Assembly: GCF_008831285.2 (NCBI RefSeq)
Contig: NC_045144.1
Span: forward strand, 14,559,858-14,623,857
Origin: Nymphaea colorata
Lineage: Eukaryota > Streptophyta > Magnoliopsida > Nymphaeales > Nymphaeaceae
Reading direction: 5' to 3'
DNA length: 64,000 bases
The translations under genes were made by a program, and so were the position numbers. This document shows, piece by piece, positions 35,999 through 46,200 of the stretch (position 1 is the stretch's first letter; the number at the start of each line of letters is the position of its first letter). The notes beneath the pieces were generated by a model. That model made no database searches, was not told where the DNA came from, and saw only the letters and a list, made by a program, of their open reading frames with translations.

Positions 35999-38371
35999 AA
36001 TGACTTCTAGTGCCTCATTTGCATCGAGACATCTAGCATATTCTGTGCTGAATCCTCTTCTGTATAGGATGTCGGCTAGAATGAAATATCTTGAAGACAT
36101 GTGTCTCAAAACTCTTTGCTCTTTTCGAGACATTTCTGGTGGAAGTGTTCCAGTTTGGAGAAAATCCTTGATGTTCTGATACCATGGTGTTTCTCTACTT
36201 TTTGCTTGCAACACCTGTTCTGGTATGACAAAAGATGGTTGTTCGAGTCTTCCAACTTCAAAAGATCTGATAGATTCTCCAGGTTTGAAGGCAATGGTAG
36301 AGCCTAAACTAGCTAAACCGTCTGCTATTGGGTTAAATTCTCTTTTGACATGTAAGAGTTGACATTCCTCGAACTGTCTTAAGAGGGAAGCTGCTAACTC
36401 TTGATATGGGATCAATTTTTGATCTTTCACTTGCCAATCTCCATTGACATGACTGACAGCTAAGAGAGAATCTCCAAAAATGCGAACTCTCTGCACTTTA
36501 AATTTGAGCAACATTTTGAGTCCTTGGATTAGGGCCTCGTACTCTGCCATATTATGCGTGCAGGAAAAATTCAATTTGAGAGAGTAAGGAATCATTTCCC
36601 TTTCTGGTGTAATGAAAAGTATCCCAATGCCTGCCCCAGCTGTGCTCTTAGATCCATCAAAGTACATCTCCCAAATCGGCTCTGGTTCAGTTGTCAGGAT
36701 TTGCTCATCTGGAAAATCATCATTTGTTCTAATTTCTTCATATAGAGGAAAATCTGCCAATTGGTCGGCAATGGCTTGCCCCTTGATTGATTTTTGTGAC
36801 ACATATTCCAAATCATATTGCATCAGCAAAACCTGCCACTTTGCTATCCTTTCATTTAGAAATGGTTGTTCGAGGATATATTTGAGTGGATTAAGTTTGG
36901 ATAAAATTTTAACTTCACAAGCCAATAGATAATGCCTTAATTTTTGACACATCCACAGCAAGGCTAAGCAAGTTTTTTCCATGTGCGAGTAGTTCTTTTC
37001 ATACTGCACAAATGTCTTACTGATGTAATAAATGACATGTTCTATTCGGCATCCTTCTTTATATTGAGCCAGAAATCCACCACAGGCTGAATCGTTAACT
37101 GTGATGTAAAGGAGTAGAGGTTCCCCTAAAATTGGAGGTTTTAAAATTGGTGGGCAAAAAAGATACTTCTTGATCTTTTCGAATGAGGCTTGACATTCAT
37201 GCCCCCATTCAAATTTGACTCCTTTCCGCAGTAAATGGTTGAAGGGCTCGCACCTCATGGTGAGATTAGATATAAATCTTCTGATTGACTGAATTCTACC
37301 TTGCAAGCTGCGTAGCTCCTTAAGATTTGTTGGGGGTGACATTTCGATGATCGCCTTTGCTTTGGAAGGATCCATCTCGATTCCCTTTTTGCTGACCATA
37401 AATCCCAAAAGCTTACCGGATTCCACACCAAATACACATTTTTGCGGATTCAATCTAAGTTTGTATTGTAAGAATCTATCAAAAACTTGAGAGAGAATGT
37501 TGATGTGATTCTCCCTTGTTTTTGACTTAATTAGTAGATCATCTACATATGCATCCATGATTTGATGCATTTGGTCATGAAAAATAGCTGCCATAGCCCT
37601 TTGATATGTTGCCCCAGCGTTCTTCAAACCAAATGGCATTACTGTATAGCAGAAGGTACCCCATGGGATTGTAAATGATGTTTTAGCTTGATCTTGAGCT
37701 GCCAACTTAATTTGGTTATAACCAGAATATCCATCCATAAAGGAGAACATAGCGTGACCTGCGGAACTGTCTACCAACAAGTCAATGTTTGGAAGTGGGT
37801 CGTCATCCTTTGGTGTAGCCTTATTCAAATCTCTGAAATCGATGAAGAGCCGAATTTTGCCATTTTTCTTTGGGACTACCACAATGTTTGCTAACCATTC
37901 AGGATAGTCGATTGTTCGGATGAACCCTGCCTTTAGTAGGTCTTCCAGGCCTTCCTTAACTTGCCCCTCAAGACGAGGGTCTAGTTTCCTCAATTTTTGT
38001 TTGATTGGCTTGCATTCTGGTTTCAATGGTAGTCGATGCTCGACTAATTTTGTATCAAGTCCTGGCATGTCCTCATAAGTCCACGCAAAGGCTTCTTGAT
38101 GCTTTTTGAGGAAGTCTATCAACTCTTTTCTTTCTTCTGCTGAGAGACTTGTTCCAATTTGCAAAATCTTTGGACTCTCTTCAGTGCCAATGTTAATTTC
38201 CCCAATCGGATCATTAATCAGAGGTGACGGTTGATCTTGCTTTCTCATTTGGATGAACTCTGGACATTCGGCCTGAGTGAGTTCTGGATTTATCTCCTTA
38301 AAAGTTTTTGATGTTTGATCCTCAAATGCCATCATAAAGATTGTAAAGAAGTTAGATGAAATTTGAGACAT
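35936..38371 (-). CDS. Tat gypsy pol: RT, RNase H, archaeal-type RNase H (811 aa)
   Basis: An unbroken frame. Residues about 30-125 are linker; 126-330 are reverse transcriptase with KKNGKIRLFIDFRDLN, FMDGYSGYNQI at 211-221 and the catalytic YVDD at 275-278. About 340-410 form the connection; 415-545 are the ordinary RNase H; 565-690 are a second, archaeal-type RNase H with FDGS (Asp572), AEYEAL, FGDSLLAV (Asp634) and ADGLA (Asp684). The second RNase H is the signature of Tat elements. The first RNase H has SKLNPLKYI where relatives have Asp-Pro, so one catalytic Asp is replaced by Asn494. The frame ends by frameshift into the integrase zinc block. The start at 38371 is simply the first Met. 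The enzyme would convert element RNA to cDNA in cytoplasmic particles. Confidence 0.93.
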   Translation of the reverse strand: MSQISSNFFTIFMMAFEDQTSKTFKEINPELTQAECPEFIQMRKQDQPSPLINDPIGEINIGTEESPKILQIGTSLSAEERKELIDFLKKHQEAFAWTYEDMPGLDTKLVEHRLPLKPECKPIKQKLRKLDPRLEGQVKEGLEDLLKAGFIRTIDYPEWLANIVVVPKKNGKIRLFIDFRDLNKATPKDDDPLPNIDLLVDSSAGHAMFSFMDGYSGYNQIKLAAQDQAKTSFTIPWGTFCYTVMPFGLKNAGATYQRAMAAIFHDQMHQIMDAYVDDLLIKSKTRENHINILSQVFDRFLQYKLRLNPQKCVFGVESGKLLGFMVSKKGIEMDPSKAKAIIEMSPPTNLKELRSLQGRIQSIRRFISNLTMRCEPFNHLLRKGVKFEWGHECQASFEKIKKYLFCPPILKPPILGEPLLLYITVNDSACGGFLAQYKEGCRIEHVIYYISKTFVQYEKNYSHMEKTCLALLWMCQKLRHYLLACEVKILSKLNPLKYILEQPFLNERIAKWQVLLMQYDLEYVSQKSIKGQAIADQLADFPLYEEIRTNDDFPDEQILTTEPEPIWEMYFDGSKSTAGAGIGILFITPEREMIPYSLKLNFSCTHNMAEYEALIQGLKMLLKFKVQRVRIFGDSLLAVSHVNGDWQVKDQKLIPYQELAASLLRQFEECQLLHVKREFNPIADGLASLGSTIAFKPGESIRSFEVGRLEQPSFVIPEQVLQAKSRETPWYQNIKDFLQTGTLPPEMSRKEQRVLRHMSSRYFILADILYRRGFSTEYARCLDANEALEVIQEAHEGICGDMWGIRPSSSR

Positions 38372-38569
38372 TGTATATGGAAGTAATTTGCATTTGTCAT
38401 TGTATTTTTGAAGGTATTACAAAATGACACTTGGTCTATTTGATTACAATGACGACAAAATGACAAAATGATGGCGGATTTGTTGATTCAAATTGATGGT
38501 GAACATCCGCCTATGGTATTGCTCTTGACGAAAGATACTGGCTTGAATTCTTCCTCAACATCCACTTTT

Positions 38570-39759
38570 TCAGCTTTGGTACCCCAAGGCTTGAGTGCCT
38601 CCTTGTCCTGTCAAGGTAACTGGTTCCAAGATTCCATTTTCATGTTTGCCAAGGCCAGTAAATGGTTGGTAGCCATGGCGTATGAGTAAATCCAATCCTT
38701 TCTCATTCTGGCAGAATTTCTTGAACAACGGATGACTTTTGTAACTTGTTTCAAGTTTCGTACCCTTTTTCACCCATACCTGTTTCTTTGGTTTCTGAAT
38801 GGCCAATCTGCTAAGACTTTGAGATATTTCTTCCTCTTTGCAGACTCGAATACTGGGTACCTCAATTGTATATGTTGGTACTGGAATCATTGGGTGTACA
38901 AGCCGACTTTCCCTATCCTCTGCATAGATGGTTATAGAATTCCCGTTGTGAGTCCATTTGACAACTGATGTAGAGTGGAGGGAACTGCATTGGTAGCATG
39001 GATCCATGGCCTGCCAAGCAACAAGTTGAAGGAGGGTTCTATATCCACCACATGAAATAAAACCCGATGATACGTCTCAGAAATATTCAAATCCAGACAT
39101 ATGCATCCTAGGCATGGTTGTCCTGTCCCGTCATATCCATGGATGAAAATTTTGGATGGAGTATAGTCAGCCTGTCTTATGCCCAACTCACGAGCTGTTT
39201 GTTATGGACAGATGTTCAGGCTTGCTCCACCATCAATTAAAACGTGGGAGACTCTGGTGCCCCTTGTCTCTATCACTATGTGCAAGGCGTCATTGTGCGA
39301 TGCATCTCCAGTTGGTAGATCTTTATCAGAGAATATGATCAGACTATTTTCACATAGTTCAAAAGCCCATTCATTCCCCCTGTTAGGGCTAAACCCTCCC
39401 TTCTTGACTTCAGGTAAAGGGTCCAATTCATTGAAAATGGATTCCAATGGTTCAGGGTCGCACACTTGTGACTTCTGATCAATCTCTGTCAGATGGTCTT
39501 GTTTAACCAGTCCGGTTTGTGCATTGATGGATCCTTTATCATGTTTGAAAAGCAATCCAAAGAAATTCAGGGACGCTGTATCCCTTTTGTTTGTCACCAT
39601 AATTTGACGACCTGTTGAAAATCTGACCATCGAAACTATTCTTTTGCCATGTTTAGGAAAAGGATTCTTGAGAATGTCCAGCTGTTCACTGACCTCTTTG
39701 ATTATTTCTTTGTCAACTGCATCTTGCACAATATTTTTAAGTACAAGGCACTGTATCAT
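38570..39759 (-). pseudogene. Tat gypsy protease and G-patch-like segment, second copy
   Basis: 39202-39759 begins with the gag tail and a linker and ends with the retropepsin active-site block VLIDGGASLNICP. This has the DGG form common in plant Ty3 elements in place of DTG/DSG. The next codon is TAA (about 39199-39201). The same frame continues as QTARELGIRQADYTPS and reaches NLLLGRPWIH, the second conserved protease block (38932-39186). 38570-39007 adds a segment with a G-patch-like RHGYQPFTGLGKHENGILEP, then breaks shortly before the RT frame. The stop is identical in both assembled copies. Protease would cut the polyprotein; with this stop it would be truncated unless the stop is read through. 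Confidence 0.85.
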
Positions 39760-39807
39760 GTCCTGGAGCGCGATGAAATTTGCAGAATTGCTCTTTGTTT
39801 TTCCCCA

Positions 39808-41049
39808 TCATTGGTGGGGGTTGGAGACTTTTGGGAGAAACAGAGTACCTCTTTCGATTAGCATATGCATGACCTCTTCATAACTTTGTTGTAATGGGGT
39901 GAATTTTCTATCGTACCCCCATCCAGGATGTTTGTTTTTGGTGCCACTACTACTGCCACTAGCTCTGTCCATTACCCCTTTATTCTTGGGATATTCAGAC
40001 TTTTTTTTCTTGAAGGCTGCAGCGTTGGCCACGATGTTGGCTGGAGCATTCTGACTTCTGCTATTCTTCTTTGTATCTTCCCTTACTTTTACCGGGATGA
40101 CAGCATCAAAAGCTCCATTCTCAATTCCTGCTTCAATGCATTCTGCCCTCTCAGTGAGATCGATCAAAGACTTGATTGGAGCATTGGAAATGAGGCTCCT
40201 TAATGGTTGTGTCAAATTGTTTACTCTCAATCCCAGTGCATGGGATTGAGAGATTGGGTCTCTCATCTTGTTGCAAGAAGACCTCCACCTCTGAATAAAA
40301 TCTCTCACCTTTTCACCTGGCCTCTGTTTTAGATAGCATAATGTGGTGATCGTTGGTGCAGTTTCAACGTTTTGAATGAACCTTTCGATGAAAAGGTTGA
40401 TTAACATGTCAAAATTTTTCAATTCCACTGGGTTGATGTGTTCCCGATACCATTGTGCTGCAATTCCTTCTAGGCTTCTAGGGAAACATCGAAAGAGGGC
40501 CCTATGATTGTGGCGGAATTTGTAGCATTCAGCAAAGAACATGGCCAAATGTGCCTTTGGGTCTCCATGGCCATCAAATTTGATAAATTTCTTGGGCAAG
40601 TTTTTTATGTGTTTGTCATTTTCGAAGCTTTCGTAGAAATCTTCGCAAGTGAAATTCCTCTTGTTCTTGCCTTTAAGTTGTACTGCATTTAACTTCTTTT
40701 CAACTTCCTGGATTTTTGTTTTCCAGGATTCTCCCTTCTTCTTTTTCTTGGGAGTTTTCGGTTCTTCCTCACTACTAGATTCTGTTGTAGCGTGTTCAGA
40801 AGAGTCTAAACTGCTTGATGAGTACTTTCTTGTTTTCTTCCCTTTCTTTTTGGCTTTTTCTGCCTGCGCTTGTTCTTCATTGAACATGATCATGTATTTC
40901 CGGAATATTCTGTATTCCTCAAATTCCGGGTCATTTATTTCCATCTTGGGAGGTGTTTCTGAGGAGGATTCTTCTCCCCTGTCTCCTATAAAAGGTTGAT
41001 CAAGCTCCATTTCACTCCTTCTCCTGCTTTGGCTTCTGGTTTCAACCAT
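39808..41049 (-). CDS. Tat gypsy gag, second copy (413 aa)
   Basis: Open from MVETRSQSRRR (41049) to TGA at 39808-39810. The frame is open upstream to 41166, but that part looks like leader ending in a splice-acceptor-like TTCTTCTTGCAAG at about 41065-41077. Layout: acidic N-terminus; Lys/Ser/Glu-rich linker (about residues 55-105); capsid (retrotransposon gag) domain from about 135 to 300 with FDGHGDPKAHLAMFF and QWYREHINPVELKNFDML; then a basic tail. A zinc knuckle of the form CKFHRxxGHDT..C lies just beyond, in another frame (about 39745-39795). A frameshift near the PKVS codons has therefore separated capsid from knuckle, and a second one returns to the original frame. Gag would form the particle shell. 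Confidence 0.9.
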   Translation of the reverse strand: MVETRSQSRRRSEMELDQPFIGDRGEESSSETPPKMEINDPEFEEYRIFRKYMIMFNEEQAQAEKAKKKGKKTRKYSSSSLDSSEHATTESSSEEEPKTPKKKKKGESWKTKIQEVEKKLNAVQLKGKNKRNFTCEDFYESFENDKHIKNLPKKFIKFDGHGDPKAHLAMFFAECYKFRHNHRALFRCFPRSLEGIAAQWYREHINPVELKNFDMLINLFIERFIQNVETAPTITTLCYLKQRPGEKVRDFIQRWRSSCNKMRDPISQSHALGLRVNNLTQPLRSLISNAPIKSLIDLTERAECIEAGIENGAFDAVIPVKVREDTKKNSRSQNAPANIVANAAAFKKKKSEYPKNKGVMDRASGSSSGTKNKHPGWGYDRKFTPLQQSYEEVMHMLIERGTLFLPKVSNPHQ

Positions 41050-41232
41050 AAAGCGGATGTTCACCTTGCAAGAAGAAAAATTGAAAATGTTAGGATGTGA
41101 ATTGATGAGAGATGACAAATTTTGATTACATATTAAAAGAAAGATGAGAATGACAAAACTTGACAAAGTTTAACATAACTTGACAAAACTTGACAAATTT
41201 TGGCTTAATGACAATGAACTAGATATGACAAT

Positions 41233-42444
41233 CTAGGACAGAAGGATAGATGGGCGGACTTCATCCCACCATTTTACATATTCGGGACCCATTCCTGGAC
41301 CAAGGACAAGATACAAGTGAGCAAATGATTCCCAACGTTGCTGGGCATAGGTGTATATCCCGGACCACTCTTCAGTGTCTAGTTCACACTCCACAATGGC
41401 TCCTTCCGAATCAATTGGATATGCCTTCCTCTGACGCAGTGAGAATTGCCTGAGGCAACGCTCTGGATGATATTCAATTATGAAAAACGGTCCCAATAGA
41501 AGACTTCCTCTGACTGGGTTGTAAGTGTATCTTGAATTGATGACCTCTCGATCAAAGAAGTCCCAAATGATGGTGGAGTCATCAACTTCCTCCATCTTTC
41601 TGCGGTAGTGCTCCATACTGGATAACTGACCGTCTGTGTTTTGAAAATGACATGATTGTGGCCCCACATGTTTGTAGAACCATGCTTGCAGTGCAAAGAC
41701 ACATCATTCTATCTTGTCTGCATCTCCAATTGAAAATTTGGCGAACCCTCTGTAAAGGAATGCCAAGGCTGCCATTGCTATGGAAATGTGATGAACTTTG
41801 ACATGCCCCCATTTTCTGAAGAGGCGAGCTATGCGGAAATCCATTATGTGTTCTTCATTATTGAAGAAGATAAGACCCACGGTAGAAGTCACCATAGAGT
41901 TTTTGTACTTGTCTGCAACACTTCTAGATAGTGACGCAGGGTTGACAAATTGGGAGTATGTTTCACCAAGCTCTTGTAGTTGAAGATATTGATGTCCATC
42001 TTTCTCTAGAAAATGCCAACTCCTTTTCCCTGTGAGTTTACGAATCACTTCTAGAGTTTTGACTTGACCTTGGTTTACAAGGAACTGGTCTTCAATTGGA
42101 CCTCTTGGGTCACCTTTTGGTTCTGGCAAACCCGTAATGTTGGAGAACTCATCAAGAGTGATTGTCATTTCACCCCATGGAAACCAGAATGTGTTGGTCC
42201 TTGGGTTCCATCTTTCAGCAATTGCATGGATTAGATTGCCATTGATAGGCTGTATGGCAAGACTGACTGCTTCTTCAAGACCGCAATCCTCTAAGTGATC
42301 TGGGAACATACACCGAAAAGTTGGGTACCATGAAAGATACCACTGAGGTAGGTAGACTCCACTTGGGATGATGCGAAGTCCGGATCGGCCTTGACATGAC
42401 CCGAATAGGATGTGGTCATATGGGAAGATACTTTCTGAGTCCAT
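41233..42444 (-). pseudogene. Plant mobile domain (PMD) ORF, second copy, one nonsense codon
   Basis: 1212 nt, 403 codons if read through, from MDSESIFPYD at 42444 to the stop at 41233. Residues about 30-130 hold the recognisable PMD part (YPTFRCMFPDHLEDCGLEEAV, WNPRTNTFWFPWGEMTITLDEF, GLPEPKGDP). A Trp-, His- and Tyr-rich C-terminal half ends KWWDEVRPSILLS. The only break is TGA at codon 247 (41704-41706; GGA in the left copy). Host PMD proteins (MAIN, MAIL1) act in the nucleus in transposon silencing and gene expression; whether the element's version counters or mimics them is inference only. It sits between primer-binding site and gag, on the same strand, 184 bp upstream of the gag start. 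Confidence 0.82.
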
Positions 42445-43215
42445 CTAGACAAGAGAAGGTATTAGACTTTGACATGAATTGACCCAATAGAGACTCAAGA
42501 AGAGTTTTGACATTGGGTTTGGACATGGACTTAGGGGCAAAGTAAAACATCATATGCATCCAAACAAGCAGTTAATGAAAAATTGATAATGCAATTCCTA
42601 GGACTCTTGCCTATATGCATTATTTTGAAAATTGGTCTTGGAACCTATGGAAAATAAATGGGTAAATGGTTCTTTATTTATCCAAAATTTATGGTATACC
42701 TATATACCAAATTTATTGTACCAGCATTGACTCCTCCAAGGGTTTTCTAGATTTGGGCTCTCCATTTCTCCTTGTTCACCCATCGATATACCGGGACTAT
42801 TGTCCATTTCGGTACTAATGGGGGGACTTCTCAGTGCAATTGGGTGGTCCAGTTGTAAGGCTATATCTTGGACTAATGTCCTAGAAATAGCCCGACAACA
42901 TGATGACTGGGATATGATATAGGTAAGGATTTGTTTTTCAAAATTCATGAGAAGATGCAAAATAGATGGCTCTATTGCATACATTCCTAAGAGATGGATT
43001 TGAAATTTTGAGAGCATACATGGGCTGCATACAATCCTTAAATTGAGGAGGGGTAGGATAAATTGAAATGAATGAGGTTCATGAAATCTCCTCAATGTAC
43101 ACTACATGATGTCGGTATGCATTTTTGCGATTTTTTTTTTTTGTGCAATTGATGTCCGACATTGGTGAAAATAGCTCATATATGATCCAAATAAGTCTTT
43201 ACACAAACAATGACG
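42445..43215 (-). other. Tat element 5' leader, second copy
   Basis: Untranslated leader of about 770 bp. A 131-codon frame (42700-43095) corresponds to the 124-codon frame of the other copies. It has no recognisable domain. Confidence 0.5.
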
Positions 43216-43234
43216 GGTCCCACCGGGCGTGCCA
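43216..43234 (-). other. Putative primer-binding site, second copy
   Basis: The - strand TGGCACGCCC... lies two bases inside LTR D. Confidence 0.65.
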
Positions 43235-43236
43235 TC

Positions 43237-46200
43237 TGTTCGCACCCCACTCCTTTTTCAAGGAGGTCGAAATGCGAGTCAGCAAAATTCTTTTAAAATT
43301 GAGGTTTTGAGAAAATTTTCAAGAGAAAGGGATCCGCTCGTCGGTACGAGGTCCAACCATTCCTGCCGCCTTTAACAGGGGTAATTAGACCAAGGACTAA
43401 GGATCATTTGGATCATATATGAGTTATTGATGTAAGTCCTATATGCTTATGCATTGAGGTTTTCGATTCAAGAACCGAAATTCATTTTTTTGAATAAATG
43501 AATTTGAATATTGAGGGTTTTCAAGTTGGTTTAAAAACCTTTGTTTTGGTATTATTTGAAACACATAATTCTTGAGGATTTTTGAAGATTTGGAATTGAG
43601 TTCTTTGTTGTGAACTCTAGATGATGATGATCATCTTATGATAAAAATTGATTTTGAACTCTTCTTTTGTCAAATCATGTGATTTGTAGAATTCATTCTT
43701 TTGAAAGAACATAGGTTCCAAATTGTTAGAAAACATGTTGTTTTTCAAATGCACTTTGGCCAAAAGATTATGAATGCATTGCTTGTGTTTTCTTTTGAAG
43801 TTAAGTGAGGTTTATAAATTCTCATTGCAATATGACTTGGTCACTTTTTGAAACTTAAATTTGAATCACTTAATTTCTTGAGAATGTGCATGTGGTGTCA
43901 TTGATTTTGAGTGAAAGTGAATGCATGAAACGAGAATGGAAACTATATGGAACATTCATTCTTCTCTCTCTCATAATCCCTCAAGATTCATTCATATGAA
44001 ACATACATTCTTCACTCCCTCATAATCTCTCAAAGTCCGTATTGCACGTCATACAATCTATGCATGAAGATTGATTAAAATGTAGGACTTTCTCTATATG
44101 TGCTCATTATATGATTAAGCACATGAATTAGAGATGTAGTCCATAAGCTTGAGGCTTGACATAAAATTATCAAAATGGTGAAAATATATAAATGATGTCA
44201 AGTTAAATCTTTGAAATGGATGGGAGACGTGGAGGACATCCACTTTTGTCTCAAAATAGCTAAAAATCAGACATTGTGTTGATTTAAATAGCTGAAAATT
44301 ATCGACATTGATTCCAATAAATATGTTGTTTCTTAGATGGAAATGACAAGTCTTTCAAATAGATTCAAATTCCAGATTTGATAGTAATGAGATCGTCAAC
44401 TCTTTTGGATGATTTTAGGATAGTTGGTATTTCAAATATGTAAACTTTGACATTCTTAAACCAATTCCTATGAAACATGATCTGATTTCAACAACATACA
44501 TACATCTTACGTATGGATTTGCTGAAATTAAGTAAAAATGAAATGAAAATGATTCATAGTCTTGCACTAGGAAAATCAATAAAAATGACCAATTTCCTTA
44601 AAAACCGATTTGAAAACATGTTCCAACCTGATTTTAAGGGAGGAATATAATTTTTGACAAGAAATCGGATACATATATGTACATATATAACAATGTATAC
44701 ATATACGTACCTTACTTTTCAAAATGAAATTTTATCAAGGGACCGCATGACTCATGAATCATGATGATTCATGGCTGGGTTCTATTATGTAGGAAGATTG
44801 AAAACTTGTTTCAAATCTTTCCTACTACCCTTGATTAATTAAATTGAAAGACATGAATCAAAATGACTTTGAATAAGAAACAAAATAAAACAATACTCAA
44901 GCTTATTCGTCATCATTTCGCCATGCAATGGTGGATCACATTCATAAAAACGTATCCATCCCTTATAGGCATTTTCATCATATATGTGATGTAGCAAAAT
45001 CACTCTCTCACCGTGGGATTCTCTCATAGTAGGGAGTTCAAAATGGTATTAAGTTGATTCCTTTGAAAGGGACGTGGCCTTGGGGCCCATTTCAAAATTT
45101 GATACTTGGGTTCATATTTAAGAAAAACCGACATATGCATGCATTATGCATTAACATGTACATTGAAGCGTAGGTTTCTCTTAACTGGACATCATTCCCA
45201 GCCGTAAGCAAATGAAAATAAACCCTCCCACGAATTGCTGGAATTAAAATAAATCAACAATAAGCTAAAGTAGAAGAGAAGTGAGTTAAGATCACCTACC
45301 TTGCGGTCGGTCTTGATGTTTGTCCTTCGTCTTCACTTGTTTTCTAAATCAAGCAATCCTAAGCAAGAATCTAACCATGGATTCAAGCTTAGCAAAGCTA
45401 GAATAAGAAATAGCTTGCTTGCTGGAATTTGGAGTGGTAAAGAGGGCTTCTCATCACAAAAATCCTAAGTAAGGGTTCACTTAAGCACCCTAACTTAGCA
45501 AAATCAATGGGGAGAATAGAAGAAAGTGAAGAAGAGAATGGGAGAAAAAGGGGAAGGGGGCTTGGACGAACCTCTTCTCTCTTCCTTGGCTTCTCCCTCC
45601 TAGCTCCTTGGCTGCAGCAATTTGATAGAATGCTCCAAAATTTCGTCCTCACCCTTGGTGGCCAAGGGGAGGTTTATATAGAGGAGGAGGTGGGTTCAAC
45701 CACCTTCTTAACTCACCTTGGGAACTTGCTTAAGACCTTGGGGACTTGTAAAATGAGTTAAATAGACTTTAAAGGCTCTAATTAACCCTTTCTCAGCTCA
45801 TTTCCATGAGCTAGGTGGGCTGGGCTAGGTTTGGTCAACATGGGTTCAGACCTAGGTGACCATTTTGACCAAAATTTTGAACGAAAATGCCCTTGCACAG
45901 GGTTTTGCCCTTATTTTGTAGTATTTATTTATTTTTTGTTTGAAATCGAGCTTATAAGGTTAAAACCTAGTTACTAAGCTCCAAATGCCATTGAATTATG
46001 ATAATTAAATTTAAATTTTAAAAATTTTATCAAATTTGGTTCGAAAAGTGTATTTTCGTCCAAAACTTGATTGAAAATGGATTTCAACTGAATCAAACTT
46101 TCACTTGAGAAATTCAATTTAAATTTGGTATTTGATTCATGCATTTGACAAATTCAAATGTTTATTTGCCTTTCATAAACCATTTTAGGCTTTTTAATCG

